From Mesorhizobium xinjiangense (GTDB lineage: Bacteria > Pseudomonadota > Alphaproteobacteria > Rhizobiales > Rhizobiaceae), in contig NZ_WOAC01000021.1 in assembly GCF_009749525.1 (NCBI RefSeq), forward strand, positions 17,665-81,664: DNA of 64,000 bases, given 5' to 3'. Below, one piece after another: positions 35,844-47,202 of this stretch. Position numbers and translations under genes: made by a program. The notes under the pieces are model-generated. The model saw only the letters and a program-made list of their open reading frames with translations. It had not been told where the DNA came from and did no database searches. Position 1 is the first letter of the stretch. Every line of letters begins with the position of its first letter.

Positions 35844-35901
35844 ATTTCGAAATAATTCCGAAATCCTTTCGTATTGCACGGTTCATATTGCATTGCGAAA
35901 G
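35844..35901 (+). promoter_or_regulatory. Candidate GlpR operators upstream of glpD, 11-bp phased
   Basis: Three consecutive 11-bp units start at 35844, 35855 and 35866: ATTTCGAAATA, ATTCCGAAATC, CTTTCGTATTG. The first core is a perfect 10-bp palindrome. A fourth inverted unit ATTGCGAAAG occurs at 35892-35901. The TTTCG core matches the dyad upstream of glpR. Confidence 0.6.
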
Positions 35902-35915
35902 TTTCGGAGGGCCGA

Positions 35916-37439
35916 TTGGGCGTCGAACGAATCCACGACATTTTCGTCATTGGCGGCGGAATCAATGGCTGCGGGATCGCCCGTGACGCGGTCGGCCGCG
36001 GCTATTCCGTCTTCCTCGCCGAAATGAACGACCTAGCCAGCGGGACCTCATCCGGGTCCACCAAGCTGATCCATGGCGGGTTGCGCTATCTGGAATATTA
36101 CGAGTTCCGCCTCGTGCGCGAGGCGCTGATGGAGCGTGAGGTTCTTTGGAAGAACGCGCCGCACATCATCTGGCCGATGCGTTTCGTGCTGCCGCATCAC
36201 AAGGGGCTGCGGCCCGCCTGGATGCTCCGTCTGGGGCTTTTTCTCTACGACCATCTCGGTGGGCGCAGGCTTTTGCCGCCGACACGCACCCTCGATATGC
36301 ACTCCGACCCGGCGGGCCGGCCGCTCAAGCCGCTCTTCCGCCGCGCCTTCGAATATTCCGACTGCTGGGTGAATGATGCGCGTTTCGTCGTTCTCAATGC
36401 GCGCGACGCAGCCGACCGCGGCGCGACGATCAGGACGCGCGCCAAGGTCACCCATGCCGAGCGCGCCGACGGCGTGTGGACGGTCACGGTGGAAGCGGGC
36501 GGGACGGTCGAAACGGTGAGGGCGCGGCTTCTGGTCAATGCCGGCGGCCCCTGGGTGGACGAGGTGCTGTCGGGCGCGGTGGGCCGCAACGACGCGCACA
36601 ATGTGCGTCTCGTTCAGGGCAGCCACATCGTGGTGAAGCAGAAATTCGATGATCCGCGCGCCTATTTCTTCCAGAATACGGACGGCCGCATCATCTTCGC
36701 CATCCCTTATGAGGACGAGTTCACGCTGATCGGTACCACCGATCGGGACTATTCCGGCGATCCGGCCGAGGTGGCGATCTCCGACAGCGAGATCGATTAT
36801 CTGTGCGAGGCCGCCAGCGAGTATTTCAGCGAACCGGTGCGCCGTCAGGACATCGTGTGGACCTATTCGGCGGTCCGGCCGCTTTACGACGACGGAGCCT
36901 CCAAGGCCCAGGAAGCGACCCGCGACTACGTTCTGACGGCCGAGGGCGGCAACGGCACGGCGCCGCTGGTCAATGTCTTCGGCGGCAAGATCACGACTTA
37001 TCGCCGGTTGGCTGAATCGACTCTGGAAAAGATCGAGGGCTTTCTCGGGCGCAGGAAGGGACCCTGGACGGCCGATGCGCATCTGCCCGGCGGCGATTTC
37101 GCCGTCGCCGATTTCGATGGCGAAGTGGATCGTCTGATGCAAGACTATCCGTTCCTGCAGTCCGCTCACGCAAGGCGGCTCTACAGACTTTACGGCACGC
37201 GGTCCCGCCTTATCCTTGGCAATGCAGGATCGGCGGATGATCTGGGCCGACATTTCGGCGCCGATCTCTACGAGGCGGAAATCCGCTATCTGGCTGGGAA
37301 CGAATGGGCGGTGACGGGTGAAGACGTGCTTTGGCGGCGGACCAAGCGCGGCTTGCGGCTGACGCGGGAGGAGGCCGCGGCGGTTTCGGATTTCATGCAG
37401 ACGCTGGGAGCAGACAAGACGAATACGACCGCCAAATAG
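35916..37439 (+). CDS. glpD: Glycerol-3-phosphate dehydrogenase (FAD-dependent)
   Basis: A 507-aa membrane-associated flavoprotein that oxidises glycerol-3-phosphate to dihydroxyacetone phosphate and passes electrons to quinone. The FAD-binding dinucleotide fold is DIFVIGGGINGCGIARDAVGRG at the N-terminus, followed by SGTSSGSTKLIHGGLRYLEYYEF; later motifs are NAGGPWVDEV, FAIPYEDEFTLIGTTDRDY and NVFGGKITTYRRLAE. The TTG at 35916 is chosen because GGAGG lies 5 nt upstream; a longer TTG start at 35874 would fall inside the operator repeats. It follows glpR by 83 nt. Confidence 0.95.
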   Translation: MGVERIHDIFVIGGGINGCGIARDAVGRGYSVFLAEMNDLASGTSSGSTKLIHGGLRYLEYYEFRLVREALMEREVLWKNAPHIIWPMRFVLPHHKGLRPAWMLRLGLFLYDHLGGRRLLPPTRTLDMHSDPAGRPLKPLFRRAFEYSDCWVNDARFVVLNARDAADRGATIRTRAKVTHAERADGVWTVTVEAGGTVETVRARLLVNAGGPWVDEVLSGAVGRNDAHNVRLVQGSHIVVKQKFDDPRAYFFQNTDGRIIFAIPYEDEFTLIGTTDRDYSGDPAEVAISDSEIDYLCEAASEYFSEPVRRQDIVWTYSAVRPLYDDGASKAQEATRDYVLTAEGGNGTAPLVNVFGGKITTYRRLAESTLEKIEGFLGRRKGPWTADAHLPGGDFAVADFDGEVDRLMQDYPFLQSAHARRLYRLYGTRSRLILGNAGSADDLGRHFGADLYEAEIRYLAGNEWAVTGEDVLWRRTKRGLRLTREEAAAVSDFMQTLGADKTNTTAK

Positions 37440-37472
37440 GCGGCGCGAACATATGATGCGGGAGGAGCATCG

Positions 37473-38555
37473 ATGTTGGAACTCGAGAACGTCTCGAAGG
37501 TCGTTGGCGCGGAGACGCATATCCGCGACGTGACGCTGTCGCTGCGCCACGGAACGCTCAACGTCCTGCTGGGGCCGACCCTGTCCGGCAAGACCAGCCT
37601 CATGCGATTGATGGCGGGGCTCGACCAGCCGACCTCCGGACGGGTCCTGTTCGATGGCGCCGATGTTACCGGCCTGCCGGTGCAAAAGCGCAATATCGCA
37701 ATGGTTTACCAGCAGTTCATCAACTACCCGGCGATGACCGTCTATGAAAACATTGCCTCGCCGTTGCGCGTCGCCGGCAGCGACCGCGCGACGATCGACC
37801 GCGAGGTGCGCCGGGCCGCCGATCTCCTGCGTCTGACGCCCTATCTCGACCGCACCCCGCTGGAACTTTCGGGCGGCCAGCAGCAGCGCACCGCGATCGC
37901 CCGCGCCATCGTGAAAAATGCCGGCCTGGTCCTGCTCGACGAGCCGCTGGCCAATCTGGACTACAAGCTGCGCGAGGAATTGCGCGAGGAACTGCCGAGG
38001 ATCTTCGCCGAATCCGGCGCCATCTATGTCTACGCAACGACGGAGCCGCACGAGGCGCTGCTTCTCGGCGGCAACACGGCGACCTTGTGCGAGGGGCGGG
38101 TAACCCAGTTTGGCCCGACGATCGACGTCTTTCGAAACCCGGTCGACCTGACGACGGCGCGCACCTTCGCCGACCCGCCGCTCAATACGATCGAACTCAA
38201 GAAGCAAGGGGCGGATTTCCTGCTCGAGGGCGGGACGAGCCTGCCGGCGCCTGACGATCTTGCTGGCGCACCCGACGGCCCATACACGATCGGCTTTCAG
38301 CCTCACCATCTTTCACTCGAACGCCAGGCGCCCGATTCAGCGCCGGTCCGGGCAAGGGTGACGGTCACCGAGATCACGGGATCCGAAAGCTTCGTACATC
38401 TCGATTTTGCCGGCGCGCGCTGGGTCATGCTGTCGTTGGGCATCCTGCATCTGGAGCCGGACGACGAGGTCGAGGCCTTTATCGATACACGGCACCTGAT
38501 GGTGTTCGACGCCGGCGGCGCTGCCGTCACCTCGCAAGCGCCGATGGCGGTGTAG
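37473..38555 (+). CDS. glpS: Glycerol ABC transporter ATPase GlpS (degenerate-site half)
   Basis: A 360-aa cytosolic ABC ATPase with a C-terminal TOBE-type domain. Walker A is GPTLSGKT (residues 34-41), unusual versus GPSGSGKS; the Q-loop is MVYQQ; signature LSGGQ (132-136) and Walker B LVLLDEP are normal; the H-loop His is replaced by Thr190 (YVYATTEPHEA). In R. leguminosarum GlpS and GlpT are the two ATPases of the glycerol importer. With GlpT it should form an asymmetric heterodimer. GGAGG precedes the ATG, 33 nt after glpD. Confidence 0.92.
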   Translation: MLELENVSKVVGAETHIRDVTLSLRHGTLNVLLGPTLSGKTSLMRLMAGLDQPTSGRVLFDGADVTGLPVQKRNIAMVYQQFINYPAMTVYENIASPLRVAGSDRATIDREVRRAADLLRLTPYLDRTPLELSGGQQQRTAIARAIVKNAGLVLLDEPLANLDYKLREELREELPRIFAESGAIYVYATTEPHEALLLGGNTATLCEGRVTQFGPTIDVFRNPVDLTTARTFADPPLNTIELKKQGADFLLEGGTSLPAPDDLAGAPDGPYTIGFQPHHLSLERQAPDSAPVRARVTVTEITGSESFVHLDFAGARWVMLSLGILHLEPDDEVEAFIDTRHLMVFDAGGAAVTSQAPMAV

Positions 38556-38568
38556 GGACTGATTGAAT

Positions 38569-39660
38569 ATGGCGCGCATCGATCTCGATCATATCAGACA
38601 CGCCTACATGGCCCATCCGCGCGATGAAAAGGACTACGCGCTGAAGGAGGTGCATTACGCCTTCGAGGATGGCGGCGCCTATGCGCTGCTCGGTCCCTCG
38701 GGTTGTGGCAAGACCACGCTGCTCAACATCATCTCCGGTCTGCTCCAGGCCTCCGAAGGACGCATCCTGTTCGACGGAGACGACGTTTCCGTCCTGTCGA
38801 CCGAACAGCGCAACATCGCCCAGGTCTTCCAGTTCCCGGTCGTCTACGACACGATGAGCGTCTACGACAATCTGGCCTTTCCGCTCAGGAACCGCGGCGT
38901 CGGCCACGCCGAAGTGGACCGGCGTGTGCGCGAGATCATCGACATGATCGAGTTGGCCGACTGGTCGAAGCGCAAGGCGCGCGGGCTGACCGCGGATCAG
39001 AAGCAGAAAATATCGCTCGGCCGCGGCCTGGTGCGCGAGGACGTCAACGCGATCCTGTTCGACGAGCCGCTGACGGTCATCGACCCGCACATGAAATGGG
39101 TCCTGCGCTCGCAGCTCAAGCAGCTTCACAAGCGCTTCGGCCACACCATGGTCTATGTCACGCATGACCAGACCGAGGCGCTGACCTTCGCCGACAAGGT
39201 GGTCGTCATGTATGAGGGCGAGATCGTCCAGATCGGCACGCCCGACGAGCTGTTCGACCGGCCGAAGCACACCTTCGTCGGCTATTTCATCGGATCGCCA
39301 GGAATGAATGTCGTGCCGGTTTCGGTCGAAGGCCGTACGGCCCGGTTCGGCGACGAGCGCTTCGACCTGCCGGGCACGCTCAATGCGCCAATCGGCGGTG
39401 CGATCGAAATGGGGATCCGTCCGGAATTCGTGCGCGTCGGCGAAAAGGGCATTCCCGCCCGCATCGACAAGATCGAGGATATCGGTCGCCACAAGATCGT
39501 GCGCGCCCTCGTTCAGGGCCACAGGATGGCGGCGATCCTCGCCGAGGACGACGAGATTCCGGCCGAGCCGCGGGTCGCCTTCGCGCCCGAAGGCATCAAC
39601 ATCTATGCCGGCTCCTGGCGCGTCGACTACGAGGATGCAATGCCGGGAGACGCGCGATGA
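38569..39660 (+). CDS. glpT: Glycerol ABC transporter ATPase GlpT (degenerate signature half)
   Basis: A 363-aa ABC ATPase complementary to GlpS. Walker A GPSGCGKTT (from about residue 42), Q-loop VFQFP, Walker B ILFDEPL and the H-loop VTHDQTEA (His199) are intact, but the signature reads LTADQ (140-144) instead of LSGGQ. A TOBE domain follows (about 240-360). Note that this GlpT is unrelated to the E. coli glycerol-3-phosphate antiporter of the same name. ATG 38569 lies 13 nt after glpS; GGGA precedes it. The stop overlaps the glpP start (ATGA). Confidence 0.92.
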   Translation: MARIDLDHIRHAYMAHPRDEKDYALKEVHYAFEDGGAYALLGPSGCGKTTLLNIISGLLQASEGRILFDGDDVSVLSTEQRNIAQVFQFPVVYDTMSVYDNLAFPLRNRGVGHAEVDRRVREIIDMIELADWSKRKARGLTADQKQKISLGRGLVREDVNAILFDEPLTVIDPHMKWVLRSQLKQLHKRFGHTMVYVTHDQTEALTFADKVVVMYEGEIVQIGTPDELFDRPKHTFVGYFIGSPGMNVVPVSVEGRTARFGDERFDLPGTLNAPIGGAIEMGIRPEFVRVGEKGIPARIDKIEDIGRHKIVRALVQGHRMAAILAEDDEIPAEPRVAFAPEGINIYAGSWRVDYEDAMPGDAR

Positions 39661-40516
39661 ACAAGACCTGGAACAACAAGGCCTGGTTCATGGTGCTGCC
39701 GGTGCTGGCGCTGGTCGCCTTCAACGCGGTCATTCCGTTGATGACGGTCGTCAACTATTCGGTCCAGGAAACCTTCGGCAACAATCTCTTCTTCTTCGAG
39801 GGTGTGAAATGGTACCGCGAGGTTCTGGCCTCCGAGCGGTTCCACGCCTCGCTCTTGCGCCAGTTCCTGTTCACCGGGCTGATCCTCCTGATCGAGGTAC
39901 CGCTCGGCGTCGCAGTCGCGCTGGCCATGCCGCGCTCGGGGCCTTGGGTCTCGGTGTGCCTGGTGCTCATGGCGCTGCCGCTTCTCATACCGTGGAACGT
40001 CGTGGGCGCGATGTGGAACATCTTCGCGCTGCCCGATATCGGCCTGCTCGGCCACACGATCAATGCGCTGGGCATCGACTATAATTTCACCCGCCAACCG
40101 CTCGCGGCCTGGTTCACCGTCGTCCTGATGGATGTCTGGCACTGGACGTCGCTGGTCGTTCTGCTCGCCTATGCCGGGCTGCGCTCGATTCCCGACGCCT
40201 ACTACCAGGCCGCCAGGATCGACGGCGCATCGCGCTGGTCCGTCTTCCGCTTCATCCAGCTGCCCAAGATGAACCGCGTGCTGACGATCGCCATCCTGCT
40301 GCGCTTCATGGATTCCTTCATGATCTACACCGAGCCCTTCGTGCTGACGGGCGGCGGGCCCGGCAACGCGACGACCTTCCTGTCGATCGATCTGGTCAAG
40401 GCGGCGCTCGGCGAGTTCAACCTCGGCATCGCGGCCGCCATGAGCATCATCTACTTCCTGATGACGCTTCTCGTGTGCTGGGTCTTCTATACATTGATGA
40501 CACGGGAGGAAGCGCA

Positions 40517-40520
<4 letters not shown>
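39657..40520 (+). CDS. glpP: Glycerol ABC transporter permease GlpP
   Basis: A 287-aa permease of the MalF/UgpA type with about six helices. The EAA loop contacting the ATPases is visible as AYYQAARIDGASRWSVFRFIQLPKM, followed by DSFMIYTEPFVLTGGGPGNATTF, a typical carbohydrate-importer segment. The ATG overlaps the glpT stop, and its own stop overlaps the glpQ ATG, so glpT-P-Q are translationally coupled. Pairs with GlpQ to form the membrane channel. Confidence 0.93.
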
Positions 40521-41341
<821 letters not shown>

Positions 41342-41359
41342 GCAAGGAGGGAGAGTCCA

Positions 41360-41641
41360 ATGGATCTGACCTGGATGGCCTGGACCTGGCAGACGGCAGC
41401 CTTCTTCGGCCTCATCGCGGGCCTCTTGTGCATGATGATGGTGTGGGAATGGATCAGCCCCGGCGGCGGTCCGCGTCACGGCGGGCTGGGCCTCGACACG
41501 ACGCGCGGCGATCGGCTGTTCATCTCGCTCTTGGGCAGCGCCTACATCCATCTGGGCTGGCTCGCCTTTACAGACGCTCCATTGTGGGGCGGCACGGTGC
41601 TTTCGATTGTCTTCGCCATCGCGGTCTTCCGCTGGGTTTGA
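41360..41641 (+). CDS. glpU: Small membrane protein GlpU (DUF2160)
   Basis: A 93-aa DUF2160 protein with about three hydrophobic segments: WQTAAFFGLIAGLLCMMMVWEW, FISLLGSAYIHLGWLAF and a C-terminal TVLSIVFAIAVFRWV. It is found in rhizobial glycerol operons between the permeases and the binding protein and was named glpU there; its role in transport is not established. The central GGGPRHGGLGLDTTRGDR loop is polar and basic. It follows glpQ by 18 nt with GGAGG upstream. Confidence 0.88.
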   Translation: MDLTWMAWTWQTAAFFGLIAGLLCMMMVWEWISPGGGPRHGGLGLDTTRGDRLFISLLGSAYIHLGWLAFTDAPLWGGTVLSIVFAIAVFRWV

Positions 41642-41660
41642 GGAGGATCGTCACGAGACG

Positions 41661-41692
41661 CCGGCGGCAAAATGGAGGATTGCTGCCGCCGG
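41661..41692. other. Intra-operon hairpin between glpU and glpV
   Basis: CCGGCGGCA (41661-41669) and TGCCGCCGG (41684-41692) form a perfect 9-bp stem with a 14-nt loop and no T-tract. It may stabilise the upstream mRNA or set a higher level for the binding-protein gene, as intercistronic stems do in other ABC operons. No gene is seen in the 150-nt gap. Confidence 0.6.
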
Positions 41693-41791
41693 TGGGACAG
41701 GTGGGAATTCCGTACCCGGCAGGTGCCGACGCGGAAGGACTGCCCCGCATGCTCGATCGTGCGGAAGTGAAACGCAACTGGGAGGAAAGCA

Positions 41792-43531
<1,740 letters not shown>

Positions 43532-43610
43532 GCTCGGCGCGAAAGAACCGATACCGGGGGAGGCGGCATGGCCGGCTCCCTCGATTTTTGATCAGATATC
43601 AGGAGAGAAC

Positions 43611-45101
43611 ATGAGCGGCTACGTCTTGGCGATCGATCAGGGAACCACGTCCAGCCGGGCGATCATTTTCGATGCCGACATGAAGATGGTTGCGACGGGA
43701 CAGGAAGAATTTCGCCAGATCTATCCGGCATCGGGCTGGGTCGAGCACGACCCCGAGGACATCTGGAACTCGGTCGTCTCGACGGTGAAGTCCGCCCTGA
43801 GCGAGGCCAGGCTGGCGGCAACGAAAATCTCGGCCATCGGCATCACCAATCAGCGTGAAACGGTGGTCGTCTGGGACAAGGCGACGGGCGAGCCGATCCA
43901 CAATGCGATCGTCTGGCAGGATCGCCGCACGGCACCGCTTTGCGCCAGGCTCAAGAAGAAGGGGCTGGAGGCGAAGTTCACACGCAAGACCGGGCTTCTG
44001 CTCGACCCCTATTTCTCCGGCACCAAGATCGCGTGGATCCTGGACAAGGTGAAAGGCGCGCGTCGTCGGGCGGCCAAGGGCGAATTGCTGGCCGGCACCA
44101 TCGACACCTTCCTTATCTGGCGCCTGACCGGCGGCAAGGTTCACGCAACCGACGCGACCAACGCCTCGCGCACGCTGCTTTACAACATTGCCGCCAATGA
44201 ATGGGACCGGGAACTCCTGGACATACTGAAGGTCCCGGCCAGCCTTTTGCCGCAGGTGAAGGACAGCGCCGATGATTTTGGAATGACTCGGGAATCCCTG
44301 TTTGGAGCGAGCATTCCCATCCTTGGCGTCGCCGGCGATCAGCAGGCGGCGACGATCGGCCAGGCCTGCTTCGAGCCGGGCATGATGAAGTCGACCTATG
44401 GGACCGGCTGCTTCGCCCTGTTGAATACTGGTGCCGACATGGTGCGCTCGCGAAACCGGCTCCTGACGACGATCGCCTATCGTCTGAACGGCAAGACGAC
44501 CTATGCGCTGGAAGGCTCGATCTTCGTTGCCGGGGCGGCGGTGCAATGGCTGCGCGACAGCCTGAAGATCATCCACAAATCCGAACATAGCGGCGACCTG
44601 GCCGCCGAGGCCGACGACCGCCAGAACGTCTATCTGGTTCCGGCCTTCGTCGGCCTTGGGGCACCCTATTGGGACGCGGATGCGCGTGGCGCCATCTTCG
44701 GCCTGACGCGCGACACCGGCCGCGCGGCGCTCGCCCGCGCAACGCTCGAATCGGTCGCCTTCCAGACCCGCGACCTGCTGGATGCGATGAACAAGGACTG
44801 GAAGGATGGGGCGGCCGGCACGGTTCTGCGCGTCGACGGCGGCATGGTCGCCTCCGACTGGACCATGCAACGGCTCGCCGACATCCTCGACGCACCGGTC
44901 GATCGTCCCGAAATCCTCGAGACAACGGCGCTGGGCGCGGCCTGGCTGGCCGGCTCGAAAGCCGGTGTTTGGCCGGACAGCCGGGCCTTTGCCAGGTCAT
45001 GGTCGCTGGAGCGCCGCTTCGAGCCGCGGATGGCAGCGTCGACCCGCTCGGCCAAGATCAGGGGCTGGCGGGATGCCGTGCGGCGGACATTGAGTGGATG
45101 A
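43611..45101 (+). CDS. glpK: Glycerol kinase
   Basis: A 496-aa FGGY-family kinase that phosphorylates glycerol with ATP. N-terminal [20 protein letters not shown], the substrate-site [17 protein letters not shown], the second FGGY signature region [18 protein letters not shown], and the ATP-site [18 protein letters not shown] are all present. Length is typical. AGGAGAG precedes the ATG, and 79 nt separate it from glpV. It is the last gene of the glp operon; no clear terminator is seen after it. Confidence 0.96.
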   Translation: MSGYVLAIDQGTTSSRAIIFDADMKMVATGQEEFRQIYPASGWVEHDPEDIWNSVVSTVKSALSEARLAATKISAIGITNQRETVVVWDKATGEPIHNAIVWQDRRTAPLCARLKKKGLEAKFTRKTGLLLDPYFSGTKIAWILDKVKGARRRAAKGELLAGTIDTFLIWRLTGGKVHATDATNASRTLLYNIAANEWDRELLDILKVPASLLPQVKDSADDFGMTRESLFGASIPILGVAGDQQAATIGQACFEPGMMKSTYGTGCFALLNTGADMVRSRNRLLTTIAYRLNGKTTYALEGSIFVAGAAVQWLRDSLKIIHKSEHSGDLAAEADDRQNVYLVPAFVGLGAPYWDADARGAIFGLTRDTGRAALARATLESVAFQTRDLLDAMNKDWKDGAAGTVLRVDGGMVASDWTMQRLADILDAPVDRPEILETTALGAAWLAGSKAGVWPDSRAFARSWSLERRFEPRMAASTRSAKIRGWRDAVRRTLSG

Positions 45102-45470
45102 GGGCGGCTTGACAGGTGTCAGAAGGCGCCCGTAACGTTCGCGCGGAGCAGCTTGGCGAACCGCAACAGCGGCGCATTGTGCAATTGGGAACATTGAGCG
45201 GCGAATGGCCCCCAAGGTCGGACTTGCGTTGCGCGGACGAGCGGCCATTGGCTGCCGGAAATTTCATGCACGATCAACGGGCGGCCGCAGGCATCCGGGC
45301 GTTTGCGGCGCGGCGTTTTCCGTCGGTCTCCGGCGCGCAGTCGGTCGATCCTGCCGCGTGACTTTCAAGAAGCACGCTATTTGTCTGAATTTCCCTAAAT
45401 ATCCGGCGGGGGCCGAAGCCGCCTGCGGGCCAACGAGGCTCGGCAGGCATACGGCAATTGGAGGACGCAT
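45102..45470. other. 369-bp intergenic region after glpK
   Basis: No convincing gene, terminator or repeat seen. Short open frames on both strands (for example 45116-45361 plus) lack protein features. The last 100 bp should contain the promoter of the binding-protein gene, but no clear -35/-10 pair was found. Confidence 0.5.
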
Positions 45471-46439
45471 ATGAGGATATTCCTGCAAGGCCTGACCGGC
45501 AGCCTGTTGGCGGCCGGTGTGGCGACGGCGGCGAGCGGACCGGCCCTGGCCGCCGATCTCGTCGTGGCCATGCCCAACTGGCCGTCCGGCCAGGCGTCGG
45601 CCAACATCATCGGGCTCGGCATAGCCTACAAGTTCGGCCTCGACGTCGAGGTGCGGGAGATGGGCACGCTGACGGCCTTTTCCGGCCTGGACCATGGGCA
45701 GGTCGATGTCCATCCCGAGGTCTGGCGGCCCAATCTCGACAACCTGGTGAAGAAATATGCCGACGACAAGGGGTCGGTCACGGTCAGCCTGCGCGGCGTT
45801 CCCGCCTGGCAGGGCCTGTGCGCCACGCCCGAGGCGGCCGAGACGGTCGGCATCAGGGATGTCAAGGATCTGAACGATCCCGAGAAGACAGCCGCTCTCG
45901 ACACCGATGGCGATGGAAAGGGTGAGTTGTGGATCGGCGCGCCGACCTGGTCGTCGACCGGCATCGAGCGCGTGCGCGCCAACAGCTACGGCTATGCCGA
46001 GAACCTGACTTTGGTCGAGGCCGAGGAGGAGGTCGGCATGGCGGCCGTAGATGCCGCCGTGGCGACGGGCCGGCCGATGGTCTTCGCCTGCTATGCGCCG
46101 CATCACGTCTTCAAGCTGCACGACATCGTGCGGCTGGAGGAGCCGGAACACGACGATGCCAAGTGGAAGATCGTGGCGCCGGCCGACGATCCGCTATGGA
46201 TACAGAAGTCGAGCGCCCCGGTGGCATGGGACATCGCCCATTTTCACGTTGCCTATGCTGGCGCGCTTGCCGAGGACCATCCCGATGTGGCGGCCTTTCT
46301 GGAAAAGATCGATTTCACGCCGGCCGAAGTCACCGACATGACCTATGCACTGCAGGTCGATCGGCGGGATCCGAAAGAGTATGCGGCCGAGTGGATAGCC
46401 TCTCACGCAGACCGTCTGAATGAATGGGCAAAGCCATGA
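45471..46439 (+). CDS. Glycine betaine/proline-type ABC substrate-binding protein, orphan
   Basis: A 322-aa periplasmic protein of the OpuAC/ProX class with signal peptide (residues 1 to about 28, ending GPALAAD). The aromatic-lined ligand site of quaternary-ammonium binders is suggested by VVAMPNWPSGQASANIIGLG, VDVHPEVWRPN and IGAPTWSSTGIERVRANSYG plus CYAPHHVF. An Asp-rich DTDGDGKGE loop lies mid-protein. No ATPase or permease gene is adjacent, so it must share a transporter encoded elsewhere or act as a sensor. Its stop is 12 nt before the L,D-transpeptidase start. Confidence 0.88.
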   Translation: MRIFLQGLTGSLLAAGVATAASGPALAADLVVAMPNWPSGQASANIIGLGIAYKFGLDVEVREMGTLTAFSGLDHGQVDVHPEVWRPNLDNLVKKYADDKGSVTVSLRGVPAWQGLCATPEAAETVGIRDVKDLNDPEKTAALDTDGDGKGELWIGAPTWSSTGIERVRANSYGYAENLTLVEAEEEVGMAAVDAAVATGRPMVFACYAPHHVFKLHDIVRLEEPEHDDAKWKIVAPADDPLWIQKSSAPVAWDIAHFHVAYAGALAEDHPDVAAFLEKIDFTPAEVTDMTYALQVDRRDPKEYAAEWIASHADRLNEWAKP

Positions 46440-46450
46440 GCGGAGAATTC

Positions 46451-47167
46451 ATGACCGATCAGCGCATGCATGACAGCGTGTCTCCCGGCCGCCGGGGCTC
46501 ACGTCGATTGACCGGCAAACGGCTTGTTGCCGGTATGCTCGCGGCCGTGTTTGGATTGGGCGCGATCGCCGCGATCGCCGCTGAAACGCAGGTATTCGAT
46601 CCAAAGACGCGCGAGTGGGTGAGCTATGACCGCAAGAAGGCGCTGAAATACTACGCCCGCAACAATCAGGTGCCGGAGGCCTTCCGCCGCCAGATCGTAC
46701 CGTTCCGTACCGCCGAGAAGCCCGGCACGATCATCATCGACGGAAACATGCACTATCTCTATCTGGTGCAGCCGGGCCACAAGGCCATACGCTACGGCAT
46801 AGGCGTCGGCCGCGAGGGGTTCGGCTGGGCCGGGATCGTGCGCGTCGGGCGCACCGCCGAATGGCCGACCTGGACGCCGCCCGCCGAAATGGTGGCGCGT
46901 GACCCGAGCGCCAGGCCATGGGCGAACGGGATGCCCGGCGGCCCGGACAATCCGCTCGGCGCCCGGGCCCTTTATCTGTATGAAGGGGATCGTGACACGA
47001 TCTACCGCATTCACGGCACGCCCGAGCCCTGGACGATCGGCCTCGACGTGTCGTCGGGCTGTATCCGCATGAACAATGATGACATCGTCGATCTGCATTC
47101 ACGCATCGATGTGGGTGCGAAGGTCATCGTGCTGATGCAGGGGGCGGCGCTCTACAAAGGCGTTTGA
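46451..47167 (+). CDS. L,D-transpeptidase (ErfK/YbiS/YcfS/YnhG family)
   Basis: A 238-aa secreted or membrane-anchored L,D-transpeptidase that crosslinks peptidoglycan or attaches proteins to it. After an N-terminal hydrophobic segment (LVAGMLAAVFGLGAIAAIAAE), the YkuD domain shows GTIIIDGNMHYLYLV, GIGVGREGFGWAGIV and the catalytic YRIHGTPEPWTIGLDVSSGC followed by IRM, with His and Cys of HG...SxGC(I/V)R present. ATG 46451 follows GGAG at 5 nt; an ATG at 46436 overlapping the preceding stop is the alternative. Several rhizobial genomes carry many such enzymes. Confidence 0.92.
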   Translation: MTDQRMHDSVSPGRRGSRRLTGKRLVAGMLAAVFGLGAIAAIAAETQVFDPKTREWVSYDRKKALKYYARNNQVPEAFRRQIVPFRTAEKPGTIIIDGNMHYLYLVQPGHKAIRYGIGVGREGFGWAGIVRVGRTAEWPTWTPPAEMVARDPSARPWANGMPGGPDNPLGARALYLYEGDRDTIYRIHGTPEPWTIGLDVSSGCIRMNNDDIVDLHSRIDVGAKVIVLMQGAALYKGV

Positions 47168-47202
47168 ACGACAGTTTTTGAAGCAGAAGAGGGGACGAAC
47201 CA

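Noticed and set aside
45102..45361. Small frame after glpK (45116-45361)
   Set aside because: No coding signature, start signal or recognisable product.
45894..45929. EF-hand in the betaine-type binding protein (DTDGDGKGELWI)
   Set aside because: The Asp-rich start fits, but position 8 is Gly and position 12 is Ile, so the canonical loop is not met.
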